Assembly (NCBI RefSeq): GCF_016632335.1
Contig: NZ_JAEPBG010000013.1
Span: 62,001 to 126,000, forward strand
DNA from: Noviherbaspirillum pedocola
Lineage (GTDB): Bacteria; Pseudomonadota; Gammaproteobacteria; Burkholderiales; Burkholderiaceae_D
Length of the DNA: 64,000 nt
Direction: 5' to 3'
In this document: positions 59,531 through 64,000 of the stretch, piece by piece
Layout: each line of letters opens with the position of its first letter
How positions within the stretch are numbered: the stretch's first letter is position 1
The notes under the pieces: generated by a model
Seen by the model: only the letters and a program-made list of their open reading frames with translations
The model's database searches: none
What the model was told of the DNA's origin: nothing
Program-made: the position numbers and the translations under genes

Positions 59531-60181
59531 ATGAGCTCGCATACGTCCGATGACCACACCAATTCCCTCGCCTCCGCAGAGGTGGACCCGAAGGGAAGCA
59601 TGTATGACCGCCTCGGACACATCGTCCGTCAATTGCATGATTCCCTGCGCGAATTGGGATATGACCGCAGCCTGACTGCAGTGGTCACCGAAGTCGCCGA
59701 TGCTTCCGATCGGCTGCAGTACATCGCAACCCTGACCGAAAAGGCCGCCAACACCGTGCTCAACACGGTGGACGAAGCCATGCCTGTGCAGGAGGCGCTT
59801 ATTGCCGATGCGTGCGCCATCGAGAAGCGCTGGCAGAAGCTCGAAGGCGGAGAGGGCGATGTCGACGCGTTCAAACTGCTGGCTGCGGATATGCGGCGTT
59901 TTGTCAGGGAAACCGGCGCGACGGCAGAGGCCGAGAAGGCAAGGCTGATGCGCATCATGATGGCGCAGGACTTCCAGGACATCACCGGGCAGATCATCAA
60001 GAAAGTGGTGGGCATCACGCAAAAGCTGGAGCGCGAGCTCGCGCAGCTTCTGGCCGACAATGCGCCGCGTAGCGGCCGCGAACACCACAAGCCCATGGAC
60101 CTGCTTGCCGGCCCCGATGTTCCGGCAGAGGCAATGGCACAGAACGATGTCGATGACCTGCTCGCCGACCTCGGGTTTTGA
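59531..60181 (+). CDS. cheZ: CheZ phosphatase (dephosphorylates CheY-P)
   Basis: 216 residues, typical of CheZ. The catalytic motif is intact: QDFQDITGQIIKKVV with the acid/Gln pair (Asp/Gln in QDITGQ). The long helical hairpin (about 30-170) and the C-terminal CheY-binding tail DVDDLLADLGF are clear. The protein ends chemotaxis signalling by removing phosphate from CheY. The first 20 residues are variable. It precedes cheY by 21 bp. No cheA or cheW is within the window. Confidence 0.93.
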   Translation: MSSHTSDDHTNSLASAEVDPKGSMYDRLGHIVRQLHDSLRELGYDRSLTAVVTEVADASDRLQYIATLTEKAANTVLNTVDEAMPVQEALIADACAIEKRWQKLEGGEGDVDAFKLLAADMRRFVRETGATAEAEKARLMRIMMAQDFQDITGQIIKKVVGITQKLERELAQLLADNAPRSGREHHKPMDLLAGPDVPAEAMAQNDVDDLLADLGF

Positions 60182-60202
60182 TTACCTTTCCTTCTCTACG
60201 CA

Positions 60203-60598
60203 ATGACCGCCAATAGCAAATGCTTTCTGATCGTCGATGACTTTCCCACGATGCGGCGCATCATCACCGGGCTTCTGAAGGAGCTTGGCTACTCGAATTT
60301 TGTCGAGGCCGAGAACGGCGAGGAAGCACTGTCCCGTATCCGGGGCGGAGGGATCGACTTCGTGCTTTCAGACTGGAACATGCCGGTGATGGATGGCCTG
60401 AGCCTGCTGAAGCATATCCGCGCCGACGACAGCTTGCGGCACTTGCCGGTGCTCATGGTGACCGCTGAAGCGAAGAAGGAGAACATCATCGCCGCGGCGC
60501 AAGCCGGAGCCAGCGGCTATGTCGTCAAGCCGTTCACCGCGGGCACGCTGCAGGAGAAGCTCACAAAGATTTTCGACAAGCTGGCAAGCGCGGTTTGA
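60203..60598 (+). CDS. cheY: CheY chemotaxis response regulator
   Basis: 131 residues, one receiver domain. Key residues are the acidic pair in [10 protein letters not shown], phospho-Asp in [11 protein letters not shown] (position about 59), Thr in [12 protein letters not shown] and Lys in [11 protein letters not shown]. Phosphorylated CheY binds the flagellar switch. The close spacing after cheZ (21 bp) and direction make a cheZ-cheY-receptor operon. The sequence keeps the CheY-specific features (WNMPxMDGLxLL, GxxGYVVKPF). Confidence 0.93.
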   Translation: MTANSKCFLIVDDFPTMRRIITGLLKELGYSNFVEAENGEEALSRIRGGGIDFVLSDWNMPVMDGLSLLKHIRADDSLRHLPVLMVTAEAKKENIIAAAQAGASGYVVKPFTAGTLQEKLTKIFDKLASAV

Positions 60599-60634
60599 AT
60601 CTCGTAAAGGCGTCGACGGATATCGGATCCGCCG

Positions 60635-62278
60635 ATGGACCTGCAACGTAATGAACAAAGGAATATTTTGAATATCTCCCGTTTGCTTTCAAAGACGACA
60701 ATCGCCAGCAGGCTGCTCTTTCTGACGATGAATGCGCTCGTCGGCATCATCCTGATGACCGCCTTCGTCCTTTACCAGGAACGCGAGCTGGTGCTCGCAG
60801 AGCGCCAGAACGGCGTGAAGGAAGCGGTGGAGACCGTGCATGGCACGCTGGCCTACTACCATGAAAAGGTCATCGGTAACGAGCTGACGCTCGCGGAGGC
60901 GCAGCGGCGCGCGCTCGGCGCGATTCGCAAGATGCGCTACGGCGATGGCGAGTACTTCTGGGTCAACGACATGACGCTCAGGATGCTGATGCATCCAGTC
61001 AAGCCGGAGCTCGACAACACCGATATCTCCAATATCCAGGACCCGACCGGCGCCCGCATCTTCGCAAACATGCTTGAACTGGTGAAGAAGAGCGGCGCCG
61101 GCTTCGAGCGCTATATGTGGCCCAAGCCCGGCAGCGAAGCGCCGGTGCCGAAGGTGTCGTATGTGAAGGGCTTCGCGCCCTGGGGCTGGGTCATTGGCTC
61201 GGGCGTGTACCTGGACAAGGTGAACACAACGGTATGGCAGCAGACGAAGATGGCGTTGCTGATGGCTGCCGGTATCGGCGGCGCCCTGTTCGGGATTGGT
61301 TTAACGATCGCCCGTTCCATCACCCGTCCTATCGGCGAAGCCATCGATGTGGCGCAACGCGTGGCCAAGGGCGACCTGACCAGCACGATCGACGTGAGTT
61401 CGCAATCCGAAACCGGGCAACTGATGCGCGCGCTGAAGGAGATGAATGACAGCCTCGTTCGCATCGTCGGCAACGTCCACAACAGCACCGACGCCATTGC
61501 GGCGGCGTCCAGCCAGATCGCCAGCGGCAACCTGGACTTTTCCAATCGCACCGAGGAGCAGGCCAGCTCGCTCGAACAAACCGCCTCGGCGATGGAAGAG
61601 CTCACTGCAACAGTCAGGCAGAACGCGGCAAATGCCGAGGCGGCGAACCGGCTGGCGGAGTCGGCTGTGAGCGTTGCGCAAAACGGCGGGAATATCGTGT
61701 CGCAGGTGGTGACGACGATGGCGTCCATCCATGCCTGCTCGACACAGGTCAGTGATATCACCGGCGTGATCGACGGCATCGCCTTTCAGACGAATATCCT
61801 CGCATTGAACGCCGCCGTGGAAGCGGCGCGCGCCGGCGAGCAGGGACGCGGCTTCGCCGTCGTGGCCAGCGAAGTGCGCAACCTGGCCCAGCGCTGCGCC
61901 AGCGCGGCAAAGGAGATCAAATCCCTTATCGGAAACTCGGTCAGCCAGGTCCAAAGCGGCAGCCAGCTCGCGCGGCAGGCGGGAACCACGATGCAGGATG
62001 TGATCACCAGCATCGAGCAGGTGCATGACATCATGGTCGGCATCACCACCGCCAGCAACGAGCAAAGCGCAGGCATCGAGCAGGTCGGCAAGGCAGTCAG
62101 CCATCTCGATCAGGTCACGCAACAGAATGCTGCCCTGGTCGAGGAAGCAGCGGCGGCTGCCGGATCGCTGCGGCAGCAGGCTGCAGACCTGCGCGGCCTG
62201 GTCGCCGTGTTCCACATCGGCCGCGCCGATGCGGTATCTGCGCCGACGCCGCAGATCGCATACCAGGGATCGCGATGA
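60635..62278 (+). CDS. Methyl-accepting chemotaxis protein with single-Cache sensor
   Basis: 547 residues. TM1 (about 28-45), a periplasmic sCache domain ([10 protein letters not shown]...[14 protein letters not shown], about 60-190), TM2 (205-225), HAMP (226-280) and a signalling hairpin with the tip [21 protein letters not shown]. There is no CheR-docking pentapeptide at the C-terminus. It senses small organic molecules for chemotaxis (ligand unknown). A TTG at 60668, preceded by AAAGGA, is a plausible alternative start. It overlaps the next gene by four bases. Confidence 0.9.
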   Translation: MDLQRNEQRNILNISRLLSKTTIASRLLFLTMNALVGIILMTAFVLYQERELVLAERQNGVKEAVETVHGTLAYYHEKVIGNELTLAEAQRRALGAIRKMRYGDGEYFWVNDMTLRMLMHPVKPELDNTDISNIQDPTGARIFANMLELVKKSGAGFERYMWPKPGSEAPVPKVSYVKGFAPWGWVIGSGVYLDKVNTTVWQQTKMALLMAAGIGGALFGIGLTIARSITRPIGEAIDVAQRVAKGDLTSTIDVSSQSETGQLMRALKEMNDSLVRIVGNVHNSTDAIAAASSQIASGNLDFSNRTEEQASSLEQTASAMEELTATVRQNAANAEAANRLAESAVSVAQNGGNIVSQVVTTMASIHACSTQVSDITGVIDGIAFQTNILALNAAVEAARAGEQGRGFAVVASEVRNLAQRCASAAKEIKSLIGNSVSQVQSGSQLARQAGTTMQDVITSIEQVHDIMVGITTASNEQSAGIEQVGKAVSHLDQVTQQNAALVEEAAAAAGSLRQQAADLRGLVAVFHIGRADAVSAPTPQIAYQGSR

Positions 62279-63966
62279 AAATCCCGGGCCGCTTCGGCAA
62301 GTACTGGCTGGCGTATTCGATCGCGCTGCTGAGCCTGCTGCTCGTCGCGGGCATTTGGCTGACGACGCAACGCGAACTGTCCCGGACAAGGCAGCACTTC
62401 CTGAGCGAAGGGGAATCGGATGCCGCCAGCCTGGCGCAAATCTTCGAGGCGCATACCGTGCGCACGATTCAGGCCGCCGACCAGGCCGTGCAGTTTCTTG
62501 CGTTCGAATATGCGAAGCAGGGCATGGCTCTCGATATTGCGAAGCTGGTCGATTCGGGCGTGATCCTTGGCGATATCTTCAATCTGTTCACCATCGTCGA
62601 TGCGAAAGGCGATGTCATCCTGTCCAGCAAGCCATTCGCGCCGATGAACCTGAGCTTTCGGGAGCACATCAGCGTGCACCGCGATGGCCTGGTGCAGGGG
62701 CTGTTCGTCAGCAAGCCGGTGCTCGGCAAGGTGTCCGGCAAATGGTCGATCCAGCTGACGCGGCGCATCGCCAACGCCGATGGCAGCTATGGCGGCGTCG
62801 TCGTGGTGTCGATGGATCCGTACTACTTCACTCATACCTATGAATCGGCCAATATCGGCGAACACAGCGCCATCAAGCTGGTCGGCGAAGATGGCATCGT
62901 GCGTGCATGGCGTACGAGCGAGGAGGGCACTCTCGGGCAGGATATTTCCAACAGCGAACTGTTCGCGCGCATCAGAAAACATGAGCAGGGCGTTTCGCGG
63001 GCCGTCAGCTCGCTGGATGGCCGCGACCGCCTCTATGCCTGGCGCCGGATCCATGGACGTTCGCTTTATGTCGTCGTTGGCCTGGACATGGAAGAACTGC
63101 TGCGGCCCTACATGCGGGTGCGCGACCAGGCCCTCCGCCAGACAGTCCTGACGACCGCGGTGGTGCTGCTCCTGTGCGGCATGTTGCTGTTCTTCACGGT
63201 CCGCCTCATCCGCAGCCGTGAACAGGCGCTGATCGCCAGCGCTGCGAAGACGCAATTCCTGTCGAACATGTCGCATGAGCTGCGCACCCCGCTCAATGGC
63301 ATCCTCGGTTATGCCGAGTTTCTGCGCGAAGACTTGCCGCCGGGGGAGCTCAGGGAATTCGCAAACAACATCTATGACAGCGGTTCTCACCTGCTCTCAC
63401 TGGTGAATACGGTGCTGGACATGAGCAGGATCGAGGCGCGGCAAGTCAGGGTGGCGCTCAGCGACTTCGACCCGCGCGACCTGGCGCGGCAGGCATTCCT
63501 CGCGCATCGCAGCAGCGCCGAGGTCAAGGGCCTGCACATGGAAATGGAAGTCGCCGAAGATGTGCCCGGCCTCGTGCGCGGCGACCGCGGAAAGATGCTG
63601 CAGATTCTCAACAACCTGCTGCACAACGCCATCAAGTTCACCGACGCCGGCAGCGTGCGGTTCATGCTGGCGGCGCAGGGACGGGAGCTGCATTTCACTG
63701 TCGCGGATACCGGTTGCGGCATGTCCGCGGACGCGGTGCAGCACATCTTTGAAACCTTTTACCAGGCCGACTCGAGCAACGTTCGCGCCGCCGAAGGAAC
63801 AGGACTGGGGCTGGCGATCGTGCGTGAACTCGCGAGCATCCTGGGCGGCCGGGTCGACGTGCGCTCCGCGCGCGGCCAGGGTTCCACATTCACCGTGACG
63901 CTGCCCCTCGCTGCCGCCGACAAGCCGCGCGAGGGCGAAGCGGAAACCGTCCGCGAACATCAGTAG
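62275..63966 (+). CDS. Cache-domain sensor histidine kinase
   Basis: 563 residues. TM1 (about 10-30), a double-Cache periplasmic sensor (35-280; [21 protein letters not shown]) and TM2 (290-310) precede HisKA with His334 (MSHELRTP) and HATPase ([24 protein letters not shown]). There is no receiver domain. The start overlaps the MCP stop (ATGA). Both it and the MCP are Cache sensors in one operon, so they may respond to similar ligands. The partner regulator may lie beyond the window. Confidence 0.9.
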   Translation: MKIPGRFGKYWLAYSIALLSLLLVAGIWLTTQRELSRTRQHFLSEGESDAASLAQIFEAHTVRTIQAADQAVQFLAFEYAKQGMALDIAKLVDSGVILGDIFNLFTIVDAKGDVILSSKPFAPMNLSFREHISVHRDGLVQGLFVSKPVLGKVSGKWSIQLTRRIANADGSYGGVVVVSMDPYYFTHTYESANIGEHSAIKLVGEDGIVRAWRTSEEGTLGQDISNSELFARIRKHEQGVSRAVSSLDGRDRLYAWRRIHGRSLYVVVGLDMEELLRPYMRVRDQALRQTVLTTAVVLLLCGMLLFFTVRLIRSREQALIASAAKTQFLSNMSHELRTPLNGILGYAEFLREDLPPGELREFANNIYDSGSHLLSLVNTVLDMSRIEARQVRVALSDFDPRDLARQAFLAHRSSAEVKGLHMEMEVAEDVPGLVRGDRGKMLQILNNLLHNAIKFTDAGSVRFMLAAQGRELHFTVADTGCGMSADAVQHIFETFYQADSSNVRAAEGTGLGLAIVRELASILGGRVDVRSARGQGSTFTVTLPLAAADKPREGEAETVREHQ

Positions 63967-63974
63967 AGCAAGCC

Positions 63975-64000
63975 ATGGAAGCATTTTTTGCCGCAGTCAG
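63975..64000 (+). CDS. Start of a further gene (truncated at window edge)
   Basis: ATG at 63975 follows the sensor kinase stop by 6 bp and opens MEAFFAAV before the window ends. It could be the cognate response regulator, but only eight codons are visible, and no strong ribosome site precedes it. Confidence 0.3.

Overview
The window is GC-rich chromosomal DNA whose gene types and codon use point to a free-living, motile betaproteobacterium. Burkholderiales, probably Oxalobacteraceae (Herbaspirillum/Noviherbaspirillum-like), is my best guess; this rests on protein style and is not a computed placement. I see no rRNA, tRNA, prophage, insertion sequence or CRISPR array.

Layout. 1-13.8 kb: a partial cupin, an AI-2E-type permease, a TetR/MFS efflux pair with two near-identical operators, small enzymes (MaoC, GNAT, NTF2-like, NUDIX), an XRE/MmyB regulator, a secreted parallel beta-helix protein with a duplicated four-cysteine module, and a hybrid sensor kinase. 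13.9-18.7 kb: an exported alkylsulfatase and a Tat-exported PhoD-like phosphatase, divergent from a LysR regulator. 18.9-26 kb: an unrecognised 420-residue protein, a REC-GGDEF diguanylate cyclase, a GlsB-type membrane protein, and a universal stress protein behind a beta-phosphoglucomutase/GH65 phosphorylase fusion.

26-38 kb is the metabolic centrepiece, a probable wax-ester island. One minus-strand operon runs GMC alcohol oxidase/dehydrogenase, two-domain fatty acyl reductase, WS/DGAT acyltransferase, long-chain acyl-CoA ligase, PhaF-like phasin and lipase-like hydrolase. An outer-membrane FadL-type porin is divergent at one end and an aldehyde dehydrogenase is convergent at the other. Together these could take up fatty acids or alkanols, activate them, reduce acyl-CoA to alcohol, esterify it, coat the storage body, and later hydrolyse and reoxidise it.

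38-45 kb: a fused APH-like/AAA kinase, a candidate small RNA with a strong terminator, a PhyH dioxygenase, a LysR/hydrolase pair, a REP-like nested inverted repeat, and a LysR regulator overlapping a periplasmic histidine phosphatase. 45-52.5 kb: an RND efflux operon laid out like llpE-ceoAB-opcM (bpeEF-oprC) of Burkholderia, with a divergent LysR, a conspicuous operator and a terminator. Its lipase-like first enzyme has Glu in place of the nucleophilic Ser, and a 76-residue membrane peptide precedes it.

52.6-64 kb is signalling: an atypical NRAMP-family transporter, a PhnD-type binding protein upstream of a BarA-like hybrid kinase, a REC-HD-GYP response regulator behind a sigma-28-like promoter, then cheZ, cheY, a Cache chemoreceptor and a Cache sensor kinase in one direction. 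This links ligand sensing, c-di-GMP turnover and motility.
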